From Leptospira vanthielii serovar Holland str. Waz Holland = ATCC 700522 (GTDB lineage Bacteria > Spirochaetota > Leptospiria > Leptospirales > Leptospiraceae): a DNA stretch of 64,000 bases. A program made the position numbers and the translations under genes. The stretch covers positions 67,001-131,000 of the forward strand of contig NZ_AOGY02000062.1 of assembly GCF_000332455.1 (NCBI RefSeq), read 5' to 3'. Under the pieces are notes generated by a model, which was not told the DNA's origin, ran no database searches, and saw only the letters and a program-made list of their open reading frames with translations. Below are positions 29,318-37,985 of the stretch, one piece after another (position 1 is the first letter of the stretch; each line of letters begins with the position of its first letter).

Positions 29318-30387
29318 ACATTCTTTAGACGAAGAGAAATCTCCTCTGGTACAAAACATCCAAATTCTGTGATAAAGTTTTTGATTAAGTGAGCTTTTGT
29401 TACATCAAAAGACGGATTGAGTGCTCTTGCTCCCACAGGGGAAGTTTTTCCCTCGGGAAATAAAAAATTTCCATCCCCTCCTTTTAAAAAATCAAACTGC
29501 GTCACTTCTGATTCTTTACGCATCTCAATAGGGATTTCTTCTCCTGTTTTTAAATTCAAATCAAAACTATCTTTTGTAGCGCAGACATAAAAAGGTACAT
29601 CATGTTCTTTGGCAACGATCCCTAAATTATACGTACCAATTTTATTAGCAGTATCTCCATTAGCAGCGACCCTGTCACAACCAACCAGAACAGCATCAAT
29701 CTTACGATGATTCATAAGCCATCCAGACATTCCATCGGTGATGATATAACATTCGATTCCTTCTTCCATCATTTCGAATGCAGTGAGTCGAGAACCTTGA
29801 AGAAAGGGCCTTGTTTCATCGGCGTAAACCACAACCTTTTTCCCGGCATCTCGCAAACTTCGAATCACACCTAAAGCTGTTCCGTGTCCGGCAGTCGCAA
29901 GTGCCCCCGTATTACAGTGAGTGATGATATGAAATTCCTTTTGGTCTTTGGGAAACAAAGAAACCCCATTTTCCCCCAAAGCCTTGTTTGCTGCTAGATC
30001 TTCTGTCATCATTTCCTGGCCATAGGTTTCCCAAATCCTTGAGATTGTTTCCCAATCGGTAATTCCTTGGATTCGGTTTTTTGCCTCACGAATGGCATAA
30101 CTTAAATTGACCGCAGTGGGTCGAGACTCAAGTACAGAAGTAAGTAATGTTTCAATATCTTTGGAATTAGCTACACCTGACAAAGATTTGGCGCCTAAAG
30201 TAAGACCAAAAACACCAGTAATAGCAATGGCAGGCGCTCCCCTAACAGCCATTTCACGGATTGCAACAATAGTATCTTCCGCAGTGGATAGTTTCAAAAA
30301 TTCCTTTTTTCCTGGCAGAATGCGTTGGTCGAGAAGTTCTAAATATGTGGATTTCCACTGGATGGGCAAAAATTCCGGATGAGGCAT
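29314..30387 (-). CDS. mtnA: S-methyl-5-thioribose-1-phosphate isomerase
   Basis: 357 residues. MtnA isomerises methylthioribose-1-phosphate to methylthioribulose-1-phosphate in methionine salvage. Signatures: MAVRGAPAIAITG, catalytic Cys in THCNTGALAT (C158) and catalytic Asp in VGCDRVAANGDTANKIGTY (near residue 241). The family is related to eIF2B, but these two residues favour the isomerase. The rest of the salvage pathway is not in the window. Upstream, one of the GTGC-N3-GCAC/G palindromes lies 16 bases from the start. Confidence 0.94.
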   Translation of the reverse strand: MPHPEFLPIQWKSTYLELLDQRILPGKKEFLKLSTAEDTIVAIREMAVRGAPAIAITGVFGLTLGAKSLSGVANSKDIETLLTSVLESRPTAVNLSYAIREAKNRIQGITDWETISRIWETYGQEMMTEDLAANKALGENGVSLFPKDQKEFHIITHCNTGALATAGHGTALGVIRSLRDAGKKVVVYADETRPFLQGSRLTAFEMMEEGIECYIITDGMSGWLMNHRKIDAVLVGCDRVAANGDTANKIGTYNLGIVAKEHDVPFYVCATKDSFDLNLKTGEEIPIEMRKESEVTQFDFLKGGDGNFLFPEGKTSPVGARALNPSFDVTKAHLIKNFITEFGCFVPEEISLRLKNV

Positions 30388-30402
30388 CTATCCATTTTTT
30401 TG

Positions 30403-30479
30403 GTGCGATGCAGGAAAAAAATACAAAAACGAGTTGACGAATCCCTGTGCACCGCACAAAAAGGAATGGTGCGTTGCAC
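30403..30479. promoter_or_regulatory. Three GTGC-N3-GCAC-type palindromes upstream of the phasin-like gene
   Basis: Sites at 30403-30413 (GTGCGATGCAG), 30447-30457 (GTGCACCGCAC) and 30469-30479 (GTGCGTTGCAC). The starts are 44 and 22 bases apart, multiples of 11, so all lie on one face of the helix. A TTGACG at 30434-30439 overlaps this region and may be a -35. The TGC-N3-GCA core resembles the operator of PhaR-type repressors of phasin genes in other bacteria; the link to a leptospiral PhaR is inference. The first site also lies near the mtnA start. Confidence 0.55.
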
Positions 30480-30501
30480 AAAATAAAACCGAAAAGGAAA
30501 A

Positions 30502-30774
30502 ATGAAAATGGAACAACAAGTAAAAGACGGATTAAACTTCATCCTAGGCGCAGTAAACACAGCAAAAGTAGAAGCAGAAAAAGCGTTTTCTGAAATTAAC
30601 ACTGGATTCCAAAGTTTAGCTGCGAAAGGTGCTCAAGACCAAAGCGAAGTTTCTGTAAACCTCAGAAAATACCTTCAAGAAGGAATTTCTCAAGTAGAAA
30701 CAATCATTGGAAAAGCAAACACTGTTGTAGCTGAAACAAAAGCAAAAGTAGCAACTGCTACATCTAAAGCTTAA
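30502..30774 (+). CDS. Phasin-like small helical protein
   Basis: 90 residues, almost entirely helical, rich in Ala, Lys, Glu and Gln with no Cys (KDGLNFILGAVNTAKVEAEK, VSVNLRKYLQEG). It matches the phasin-related small proteins of leptospires, which coat polyhydroxyalkanoate granules or similar surfaces. A good AAGGA ribosome site precedes the ATG, and a strong terminator follows, so it is a single-gene unit. The strong signals and base composition suggest high expression. Function is inferred from resemblance; a granule-coat role is not proven. Confidence 0.8.
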   Translation: MKMEQQVKDGLNFILGAVNTAKVEAEKAFSEINTGFQSLAAKGAQDQSEVSVNLRKYLQEGISQVETIIGKANTVVAETKAKVATATSKA

Positions 30775-30796
30775 TTAATTTTTTTTCTAATCAAAG

Positions 30797-30829
30797 CCCG
30801 GATACGTACCTCTATCCGGGATTTTTTTT
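30797..30829 (+). terminator. Rho-independent terminator of the phasin-like gene
   Basis: CCCGGATA (30797-30804) pairs with TATCCGGG (30813-30820) around an 8-base loop and is followed by eight T (30822-30829). It is the clearest intrinsic terminator in the window. It overlaps the last codons and stop of the convergent gene at 30812-31522, whose C-terminal residues KKNPG are encoded by the hairpin and T run. Confidence 0.92.
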
Positions 30830-31522
30830 AGTAATTCCTTCTCGCCAATTTTTCCAATACTCATCCAACTCTTTGGTAAAATAAACTTCCAAAGCATTTA
30901 AATCAGGAAAACTCTCATAATTGATTTCAAAAGAAGTGAAATTTTTTTCCGCTGAGGTAAGTAACCTAGTTCGAAACAAATCCATCAACTCCAACCGAAA
31001 TTCTTGAAACATACGATCCATACTAATGTTTATATATTGGAAATATTTTTCAATGGCACAAACAAATATATGGTCTGCCGATAATAATGAATACTCAATA
31101 GAGTCCTTTGCCATTTCCACAAAGAGAGATTCCCATAAATTGGCCAAAACACTTTCTTTGTTTTTACAATCATAGGCCTGGCATATAGAAGCCCCATAAA
31201 AGGAAAAGTTTTGGCTTTTAGGATCTCCTGTAAAAATTGGATGGATCATACAACCTATCCGTTGTTTGGTTGGATCAACGTATCCCAAAAAGGGGCAATT
31301 ATAAGTCATACCATCTTTTTTGGGAATATACGCTTCTTTGGTTTCTCTCTCCTTACGAAAAATAGGAAAACTATGGCGCACTTCAAAATTGACTGTTGTT
31401 TGGAACTCGGAAGTTCGTTCCAACAATAGTGTTTTGAATTCTTTTGGTTGTAGTTTTAAATTAAATAAACCGCAACAGGCACCGCAAGATACGTTACCAA
31501 CATCAGGATGGCATAAACTCAA
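30812..31522 (-). CDS. Cysteine-cluster (YkgJ-like) metal-binding protein
   Basis: 236 residues. Cysteines C4, C13, C16, C17 (CGACC), C76, C91, C114 and C119 form a pattern like the YkgJ zinc or iron-sulfur cluster family (C-x2-CC ... C ... C-x4-C). The remainder is helical. The start is a TTG overlapping the CHAT-gene stop as TTGA with GGAG 10 bases upstream, so translation is coupled to the protease. It is the last gene of the sigma-CHAT module. Its biochemical activity is unknown; no radical-SAM or oxidoreductase motif is present. Confidence 0.75.
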   Translation of the reverse strand: MSLCHPDVGNVSCGACCGLFNLKLQPKEFKTLLLERTSEFQTTVNFEVRHSFPIFRKERETKEAYIPKKDGMTYNCPFLGYVDPTKQRIGCMIHPIFTGDPKSQNFSFYGASICQAYDCKNKESVLANLWESLFVEMAKDSIEYSLLSADHIFVCAIEKYFQYINISMDRMFQEFRLELMDLFRTRLLTSAEKNFTSFEINYESFPDLNALEVYFTKELDEYWKNWREGITKKNPG

Positions 31523-33336
31523 CTCTGCTTGGCTCCTAATACAAATGGAGTGAGGCCGTTAAATACAAGTTCCAAATCACCAGTTTCTTTTCTTTCTTTA
31601 AAGTAAGTTGGAAAAGGAATCACGATTTTGCGACTTTCATGAACCAAAACTAAATTTCCTTTTTGATTAGAAAGTTGTTCTTGTAATTTGTCTTTGGATC
31701 CTGGAGAGGATGGATATAAATAAGCAGGTTTAATACCTTTGAAATAAAAGTGCGGATTGTGATTTTCAGAAACCAAAAGAATGCTGACTCTTTCCAATTC
31801 CGAAAATTCTAATAACATATTCTCTAAAAAAAACTGCAAAATGATTTGGTAAGATTCAATTTCTTCCTCTTTGATTTCATCTCGTTCCCAAGATTCCATC
31901 CATCCAACGATTTTGAAAATAGTCTCTTTTTGTTCGTGTAAAACTGGCAAAGCCATTTCCAAAATACTTGAAATCTTTAATTTTTGAAAATCCCAAACAC
32001 ATCCATATACAAGTTCCCACCATTTCCGAAGTGACACCGCATCATCCGGGTTATTCGGAATTGATTTGTTCATTGCGTGTGCCGCATGGTCACTAAAAAC
32101 CATCATCCCAACCACTTGACTGATCGCTTCGAACAATCTGGCTAAACTAAGAAGATTGTTTTTATCGATAGATTTTGATTTACTAGTATTGATAAACTTG
32201 GAATAAGCGACCGCAATCGGAGTAGGATAAAATTCGAGAACTGTAGTAGGATTTAGAATTTTCGCAGAATGGAAAATTTTTCTTTCTTTTACGAATAAAG
32301 AAAAATCTGGATTTCCATACAATGCATAGTTTGCCCAGGTTAAATCATTGGCATGGTAGTTTCGCCTTGCAAATTCTTTGGACAAAAACAAAGACTCGCC
32401 TACAGATTTGTCGGAAAACAAAAAAGTATAGAACCGGACTGTAAAATCTATGGTTCTTTCATTGTCCAAAATTTCCCAGTTCGTACCGACAAAGGTTTTG
32501 ATACCCGCAGTCAGAAAAGCTCCTGCGTATTGGTTCATAACATTTGTATTTAATTTTTTACCCGCAGATTTTGCAGACATACAAGAATTAGAAAATACTA
32601 AGTCGGTATCAATCCCTGTTGATTTGATTTCACGCGCCTTTAATACTTTTCCATCGGACAACAACCAACCGTTCTCCAAAGAATCATCCGAAAAATGAAG
32701 ATGACCTGAATAATGGATGATATGTTTGTCTTTAATAAGAGAAAGTAACTTTAGTTTGGTGACTTGTTTGCCTCCAATAAACTCTAACTCTAAAAGATGG
32801 GTTGGAACCTTTTGGCTGAGAACAGAAAAAAGCACTTCCCCTTCTTTTTGTGCATGAGGTAAGTCCTCTGTGGGATCGGCAATGATGAGCATCTTGATCT
32901 TTCGATTCTCTTGGTGTGTGGGACGGTGTAATCCTCCACGGATAGTTTTTCCAATTCTAAATTTATCAGAAAGGAAACTGGTTCCATCATGGAGTAGTTC
33001 CCAAGGAACCAATGCGAGCGCAGGATCAATATTAAAATGTATGCTATGTTTAGTTGTGTTTTTTAATTTTTCAATGATAGAGAGGGGAAAAAACTGTTGG
33101 TAAAAAGTTTCCCCTAATACTTTTAAATCTTGAAGGATATCTGCATTGAGAATTTGGTTGGGATTGGAAAGAACTGACTGAGAAACGTGGACAAGTCTCT
33201 CCACTTCTCCCAAATATTCGAATATTAAATCATCGTCTAACGTGGATTGAATGTGAGATTCTTCAACAGGAAGATGATCCTCCAAAACATTGAAGATATT
33301 AACGTTACCAACTCTATCGATGATAAGGGAGAGCAT
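31519..33336 (-). CDS. CHAT-domain (caspase-like) protease
   Basis: 605 residues. The N-terminal ~100 residues are helical. The CHAT (caspase HetF-associated with TPR) domain follows: PWELLHDG, IGKTIRGG, then a His in IIHYSGHLHF (near residue 210) and a Cys in VFSNSCMSA (near residue 252), i.e. the His-Cys dyad is intact. It ends with GNPDFSLF, typical of CHAT. The last ~250 residues are mostly helical and not recognised. No membrane segment. It is 12 bases downstream of an unknown soluble protein and in one unit with a sigma factor, so a regulated protease role is likely. Confidence 0.85.
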   Translation of the reverse strand: MLSLIIDRVGNVNIFNVLEDHLPVEESHIQSTLDDDLIFEYLGEVERLVHVSQSVLSNPNQILNADILQDLKVLGETFYQQFFPLSIIEKLKNTTKHSIHFNIDPALALVPWELLHDGTSFLSDKFRIGKTIRGGLHRPTHQENRKIKMLIIADPTEDLPHAQKEGEVLFSVLSQKVPTHLLELEFIGGKQVTKLKLLSLIKDKHIIHYSGHLHFSDDSLENGWLLSDGKVLKAREIKSTGIDTDLVFSNSCMSAKSAGKKLNTNVMNQYAGAFLTAGIKTFVGTNWEILDNERTIDFTVRFYTFLFSDKSVGESLFLSKEFARRNYHANDLTWANYALYGNPDFSLFVKERKIFHSAKILNPTTVLEFYPTPIAVAYSKFINTSKSKSIDKNNLLSLARLFEAISQVVGMMVFSDHAAHAMNKSIPNNPDDAVSLRKWWELVYGCVWDFQKLKISSILEMALPVLHEQKETIFKIVGWMESWERDEIKEEEIESYQIILQFFLENMLLEFSELERVSILLVSENHNPHFYFKGIKPAYLYPSSPGSKDKLQEQLSNQKGNLVLVHESRKIVIPFPTYFKERKETGDLELVFNGLTPFVLGAKQS

Positions 33337-33348
33337 GCTCCCACGAAC

Positions 33349-34059
33349 CTATCCGACAAGGATAGACAAGTCAAACGATTTTGATTGGCCAGGACCCACA
33401 AACTCTATGGTGTAACTACCTGGGATTAACCCCGAAAAGCTAGCACTGCCTTCTAAACTGATTTTGCTTGAAAGAATGAACCTTCCTTCTCTACGAAGGT
33501 TCACTTGTTGGAAAGCCGGTGTTCCCTCTGCCTTTACAGATAGATATACCTCTCCCTGGTTTTCCTTTACAATTTGGTAGTAGAATTTTTGGTTTTCGCT
33601 AGTGGTTTCCTCAAAGATAACAGAATTGGCATCTCCCGAACGAACCTCTGCTGAGGCCGAACGCATCGAAGGAGCAAACTCAAAACTCTCACGAATTTGT
33701 AAGGATTCCACAAGACTATCGATCACGCGAATCCCCGACTGAGTTAGCCGAACGATGAGACTATCTTTCTTCTCAGGTAAGATTAAATTTTGGCGGGTGT
33801 ATTCTTTTAAAAAATCAGGGAGTGGGAGTGGTGCTTTTGATAATGCAATTTCTGCCTTAGCCAGATCCAAGGACTCAGCAAAGGGGTTGTTTGCAACACT
33901 TTCACGACGCAAACTTGCAAAGAAGGCTTCTTCACAAAACCAGAATGCATCTTGTAAATTAGGATGATTTTGCAACTCATCCTCACTCGGAAACTCGCCT
34001 CGAATAAAATATTCTCTGGCCAGTTCCATCACCTCTACGTTAAAACCCTGATTTTCCAT
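33349..34059 (-). CDS. Soluble protein of a sigma-CHAT module, possible anti-sigma factor
   Basis: 236 residues, no membrane segment or signal. The N-terminal ~60 residues (ELAREYFIRGEFPSEDELQN) are helical and acidic like anti-sigma domains, without a Cys/His zinc motif. The C-terminal half is beta-rich, ending in the LIPGSYTIEFVGPG pattern of small Ig-like or carboxypeptidase-regulatory-like modules. It lies between the sigma factor (37-base gap) and the CHAT protease (12-base gap). The anti-sigma/protease-substrate role is a guess from position only. The ATG follows a run of six G residues. Confidence 0.6.
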   Translation of the reverse strand: MENQGFNVEVMELAREYFIRGEFPSEDELQNHPNLQDAFWFCEEAFFASLRRESVANNPFAESLDLAKAEIALSKAPLPLPDFLKEYTRQNLILPEKKDSLIVRLTQSGIRVIDSLVESLQIRESFEFAPSMRSASAEVRSGDANSVIFEETTSENQKFYYQIVKENQGEVYLSVKAEGTPAFQQVNLRREGRFILSSKISLEGSASFSGLIPGSYTIEFVGPGQSKSFDLSILVG

Positions 34060-34096
34060 GTGGACCCCCCACCCTGTAAGAGTATGACGAAGGAAA

Positions 34097-35014
34097 TCAG
34101 GCCTCTCCAGCGATAGAATGCATTTTTTTTTGCATTTTTTCGAGGACCCGAAGCAAAGTCACGCTGACACCACCTTCGGAAATCCCTAAGATTCTGGCAA
34201 TCTCTCTGTAAGGGGTGCGGACGAGAAAATGTCCTTTTTGTTTTTTCTCGATCAGTTTTTTCCTTTGTTCGTACTTCTTCGCAAGAGCATGGTCTAGACG
34301 TTCTTTATAATATTGTGCTTCTACAGAATCACCCTGAGCTTTGGATTTTTTTTGTTCCTTCAAATCCAGAATATTCAAATACAAGGAAGTAATTTTATCT
34401 TCCATTTTTAGATTCTCTTCTTCGCGACCGGAAAGTTCCTCTCTGAGCTTCAAAACTTCAATACGAATGTCCTCTTCGGGACGGTTTGTTTTTTCTGCGA
34501 TGAAACGAACTTCTTCTGGATCCAAGTGGAGGTAATAAACGAAGGACAATTTAAACACAACACGGTTCTCAATTTTGATTGTGGATAGTACTGAATGGAA
34601 CTGATCCGTGACATCCACTGCCAAAGCCAAAGCCTCAGATCGTTTGTCTGGTTCGTCTTCGATGGTGCTGTATTCTTTCCCTTCTTTATTGACTTTGGAG
34701 ATGGTTTGGGTTTTGACTTCTCGTTTGGTGCGTTGCCAATCGATCAGTAGATTTCTGAGTACCGAAAAAAACCAGGTTTTGAAACTTGATTTTCCTACAA
34801 AACTTTTGAAACGTTTCCCTGTTTTTAAACGTTCGAATGCATAGATATAATAATCTGAAGCATCGTCCTCACTTAAGTGAAAAACACGGATGGGAAAGTT
34901 GTAAATATCTTGCGAATAGATGTCAAAAAATGTCCGTAGAGACTTTTCATCTCCAGCACCACATGCTTTCACAATCTCTAGAATTTCTTCATTGGTATGA
35001 GAAGTCATTTTCAT
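34097..35014 (-). CDS. ECF-like sigma-70 family factor with extended region 4
   Basis: 305 residues. Region 2 is clear at ~20-95 (EDDASDYYIYAFERL, KSSFKTWFFSVLRNLLIDWQR). Region 4 has a helix-turn-helix near the C-terminus (YREIARILGISEGGVSVTLL). Between them lies ~100 residues with a charged coiled-coil segment, much longer than the usual ECF linker. No region 1 or 3. The start has an AGGAA ribosome site. It is first in the unit with an unknown protein, a CHAT protease and a Cys-cluster protein, and is divergent from the M23 peptidase (45 bases between starts), so it may also control that gene. Confidence 0.85.
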   Translation of the reverse strand: MKMTSHTNEEILEIVKACGAGDEKSLRTFFDIYSQDIYNFPIRVFHLSEDDASDYYIYAFERLKTGKRFKSFVGKSSFKTWFFSVLRNLLIDWQRTKREVKTQTISKVNKEGKEYSTIEDEPDKRSEALALAVDVTDQFHSVLSTIKIENRVVFKLSFVYYLHLDPEEVRFIAEKTNRPEEDIRIEVLKLREELSGREEENLKMEDKITSLYLNILDLKEQKKSKAQGDSVEAQYYKERLDHALAKKYEQRKKLIEKKQKGHFLVRTPYREIARILGISEGGVSVTLLRVLEKMQKKMHSIAGEA

Positions 35015-35059
35015 TATATACTTTCCTAAAAAGGAACCTGCCAGGAGACTTCTCTAAAC

Positions 35060-35974
35060 ATGAGAAGTATTGTTGTAGTATTGAGTCTCTTGGCAAGTTT
35101 TATTTTAGCAGATGAACCGGTCTCTGATACAAAACCGGAGTTTGTTTGGCCAATCCAAGGTTTAGAATTACCTGGTCTCATCACAAGTACCTTTGGTGAG
35201 TCCAGAAAGGACCATTTTCACAATGGATTGGATATTTCTTCCGTTTTACAACCTGTCAAAAGTATGAGCCAGGGGTTTATCCTATACTCCCGTTATGCGG
35301 AAGATGACCCCTTCGAAGAGGAACGTGGTTCGGGCAATATTGTCTGGATTGCACATAAAAACGGTTATGTGAGTGGTTACTACCATCTAGGTGGAACAAG
35401 AAATGAAACAGTACGGATAAATAAACTTGTCTCTGCTGGCGATACCATTGGAATCTCAGGAAACACGGGACATTCCACGGGAGGGCATTTACATTTTGTC
35501 TTGGGAAAGGATTACGGAAAAACCCTGCTTGATCCTCTCACCTACCTTCCCCCCGTAGAAGACACAATGCCTCCACAAATTGCCAATCTCTTCATTCATG
35601 TGGGTGAAAATTACACAAATTTAAACGATGGTGACAATATCAATGTTTCCAAGGCTTTTCCACTCACAGTGAGTATCATTGACGGTGGAGTAAAAAACAG
35701 CCAACGAAGGGGTGTGAAGGAAGTGAAGTTCCTTTTTAACGGAGAGGCTTACAAACAAGCAACCTTTGGATCCTTACGATTTGACTCTGGGAAATGGAAA
35801 ACCAAAGAGGGACATAGTTTTGATGATTTATTTTTTAAGGACCGATATTTGGTCGGAGTGCTCAATTTAAAAGCAGGGGAAAATACAATCAAAGTACAAA
35901 CGAAAGATTTTAGCGGAAAAGAATCGGAAAGAGGTTTCAGCATTAACATAACAAGAATTAGCGGAGGAAACTAA
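35060..35974 (+). CDS. M23 family metallopeptidase (secreted)
   Basis: 304 residues with a cleavable signal peptide (~1-17). The peptidase M23 zinc site is complete: H54-x3-D58 in HNGLDI and H143-x-H145 in GGHLHF, and GNTGHSTG precedes it. It cleaves or remodels peptidoglycan in the periplasm. The C-terminal ~110 residues form an extra beta-rich domain. It is divergent from the sigma factor gene and could be its target, since the promoter region is shared. Confidence 0.9.
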   Translation: MRSIVVVLSLLASFILADEPVSDTKPEFVWPIQGLELPGLITSTFGESRKDHFHNGLDISSVLQPVKSMSQGFILYSRYAEDDPFEEERGSGNIVWIAHKNGYVSGYYHLGGTRNETVRINKLVSAGDTIGISGNTGHSTGGHLHFVLGKDYGKTLLDPLTYLPPVEDTMPPQIANLFIHVGENYTNLNDGDNINVSKAFPLTVSIIDGGVKNSQRRGVKEVKFLFNGEAYKQATFGSLRFDSGKWKTKEGHSFDDLFFKDRYLVGVLNLKAGENTIKVQTKDFSGKESERGFSINITRISGGN

Positions 35975-35990
35975 ATCCTCCCCTAATCTT
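35963..35990 (+). terminator. Weak hairpin at the M23 gene end
   Basis: GGAGGA (35963-35968) pairs with TCCTCC (35976-35981) with a 7-base loop and overlaps the stop codon; a short TCTTTT follows at about 35987. Stem of only 6 and weak T tail, so termination efficiency is doubtful. Confidence 0.35.
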
Positions 35991-36007
35991 TTAAATTTAG
36001 AAAATCT

Positions 36008-37906
36008 TTAGTTGTTGGAATACAATTTAGAAATTTCTGATTTGTATTTGTCTGTGATTACATGTCGTTTTAAAGATAGCTTTGCCGTGAGTTCATCTCC
36101 CACTTCAAATGGTTTTGGCAAAATTACAACACCCACAACCCTTTCAAAAGACTTAAATCCGGTCTGTGCATTCACCTTGGTTTTGATTTCCGTTTCAATT
36201 TTTTGAATCACTTCTTTTTTGTTCCAGAATTCTCCTGTGAGCGGTTCTTCAAATCGAGAAATGTTGGGATACACAAGAACACTCAGATACTTTTGGTCTT
36301 GTCCAACCACCATACACTGATCAATCCATTCTGATTCTAAAATTTTTGACTCAATAGGAACTGGCTCCACATTTTCACCACCTAACAAAACAATGGTTTC
36401 CTTAGACCGTCCTACAATTCGTAAATTGTGATTTGCGGTAAAAATTCCCAAGTCACCAGTATTCAACCAACCATCCACCAAAACCTTATTCGTTGCATCT
36501 GGATTTTTATAATATCCAGCCATTACTTGTTTTCCTTTTACATGGATCTCACCCTTACGTCCAAATACAAATTTACCGACTTCCGTATCTAAAAAAACTT
36601 CACCAGTATGTAAATCAACAAGTCTTAAATGAGTTTTTGGGAATATCCTTCCGACAGAACCAGGGATGATTTCATCGAAAGTCCGCATAGCAAGTACAGG
36701 TGCCGTTTCTGTCATCCCATAACCTTCTAACACAGGAATTCCAATGGTATTAAAGAACTCATCTACATGATAAGGAAGAGCTCCACCACCAGAACAAGAG
36801 CCCTTTAGTTCCCCACCCGTTGCCTTTCGAATCTTAGATAGAACCAAAAAATCAAAAAACAAATGAGGCAAACTCACCAAAAAAAATCGATACAAGTGGT
36901 ATACAAAACGAATGGACTGTTTCCAGAAAACAACAGGATGGATGTCCAAAATATTTCCTGTTATGATTTGTCTTGAAACGAAAAATCTTTTGGCAAAGAA
37001 CATAGCAATTTGAAACATCTTTTGTTTCACAGTCGAAGACTTGGCAAGTGTTCCGAGAATTCCTGAATAGATACTTTCCCAAAGCCGTGGCGCTGATGCC
37101 ATAAAGTGGGGTTTTACAAATTTTAAATCTTCTTTTAATGTACGAACACTGCTGTAATAAGTACAAGCTCCATAATACAAACTAAAAATTTCAAAAATTC
37201 GTTCAAAAATATGCCAGATAGGAAGTATTGATAGGGTTCTATCACCTTTCTCCAAACGAATCGGGAGGTTTTGCAATTGAAAAAGAATATTTCCTTGTGT
37301 TAACATCACACCTTTAGGTGTTCCTGTAGTTCCGGAAGTGTAGATCATTGTGAATAGATCCGATTCTTTAATTGTACTATTCAAAAACAAAGTGTCTGTT
37401 GTATCAGCCTTACGAAGTTCCTTTCCTTTAGAGGTTAGCTCCTGTAAGGTGGAAATTTTAATTTTACGGGAACTCATTTCTTTATTTCCCTCTTTGGGAG
37501 GGTAGATAATCACAATTTCCTTTAAAAATTCTAACTCAGCTTCCAAACGAATGACCCTTTTGAATACCGCTTCATTTTCCACAAAAAGAATCTTTGATTC
37601 TGAATGATTTAGGATGTAAAGTATATCATGGTCTGTTACATCAGATGCTCTTGGCACATCCACAGCACCTAACAGAGTCACTGCGATACTGGTTTGGATC
37701 CACTCATAAGCGTTGTCTGCAAAAATTGCCACCTTTTCTCTTTCAGACAAACTCGCCCGCAGCCCAAATGCCAAATCCTTTGCATCCGATAGCAAGTTGT
37801 TATAAGTTTTAAACTGGTAAACACCAGCACCGACTCTGGTGGCAAAAGCATTTTTGTGCCCGAATTTCGCTGGAAGATTTAAATAAAAATCGATCATAGT
37901 TCGCAT
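36008..37906 (-). CDS. Long-chain acyl-CoA synthetase (AMP-binding)
   Basis: 632 residues. The AMP-binding motif MIYTSGTTGTPKGV is intact, as are YGMTETAP, GWLNTGDLG and the C-terminal domain. It activates fatty acids to acyl-CoA through an acyl-adenylate. Hydrophobic stretches near the middle (~305-350) may help membrane association. The start has GAGGA 7 bases upstream. It lies 79 bases downstream of the AraC-like gene, possibly with its own promoter. Confidence 0.92.
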   Translation of the reverse strand: MRTMIDFYLNLPAKFGHKNAFATRVGAGVYQFKTYNNLLSDAKDLAFGLRASLSEREKVAIFADNAYEWIQTSIAVTLLGAVDVPRASDVTDHDILYILNHSESKILFVENEAVFKRVIRLEAELEFLKEIVIIYPPKEGNKEMSSRKIKISTLQELTSKGKELRKADTTDTLFLNSTIKESDLFTMIYTSGTTGTPKGVMLTQGNILFQLQNLPIRLEKGDRTLSILPIWHIFERIFEIFSLYYGACTYYSSVRTLKEDLKFVKPHFMASAPRLWESIYSGILGTLAKSSTVKQKMFQIAMFFAKRFFVSRQIITGNILDIHPVVFWKQSIRFVYHLYRFFLVSLPHLFFDFLVLSKIRKATGGELKGSCSGGGALPYHVDEFFNTIGIPVLEGYGMTETAPVLAMRTFDEIIPGSVGRIFPKTHLRLVDLHTGEVFLDTEVGKFVFGRKGEIHVKGKQVMAGYYKNPDATNKVLVDGWLNTGDLGIFTANHNLRIVGRSKETIVLLGGENVEPVPIESKILESEWIDQCMVVGQDQKYLSVLVYPNISRFEEPLTGEFWNKKEVIQKIETEIKTKVNAQTGFKSFERVVGVVILPKPFEVGDELTAKLSLKRHVITDKYKSEISKLYSNN

Positions 37907-37985
37907 TGAATTTCCTCGTTACGAAAGCAATTCTAACGAAGGAAATGAGAACTGTCGTCTTGGAGAATTCTTTGAGACGTTGGAT

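Noticed and set aside
34064..34071. Six-base G run at the ribosome site of the 236-residue protein as a phase-variable tract
   Set aside because: Too short to expect frequent slippage and it lies outside the coding frame.
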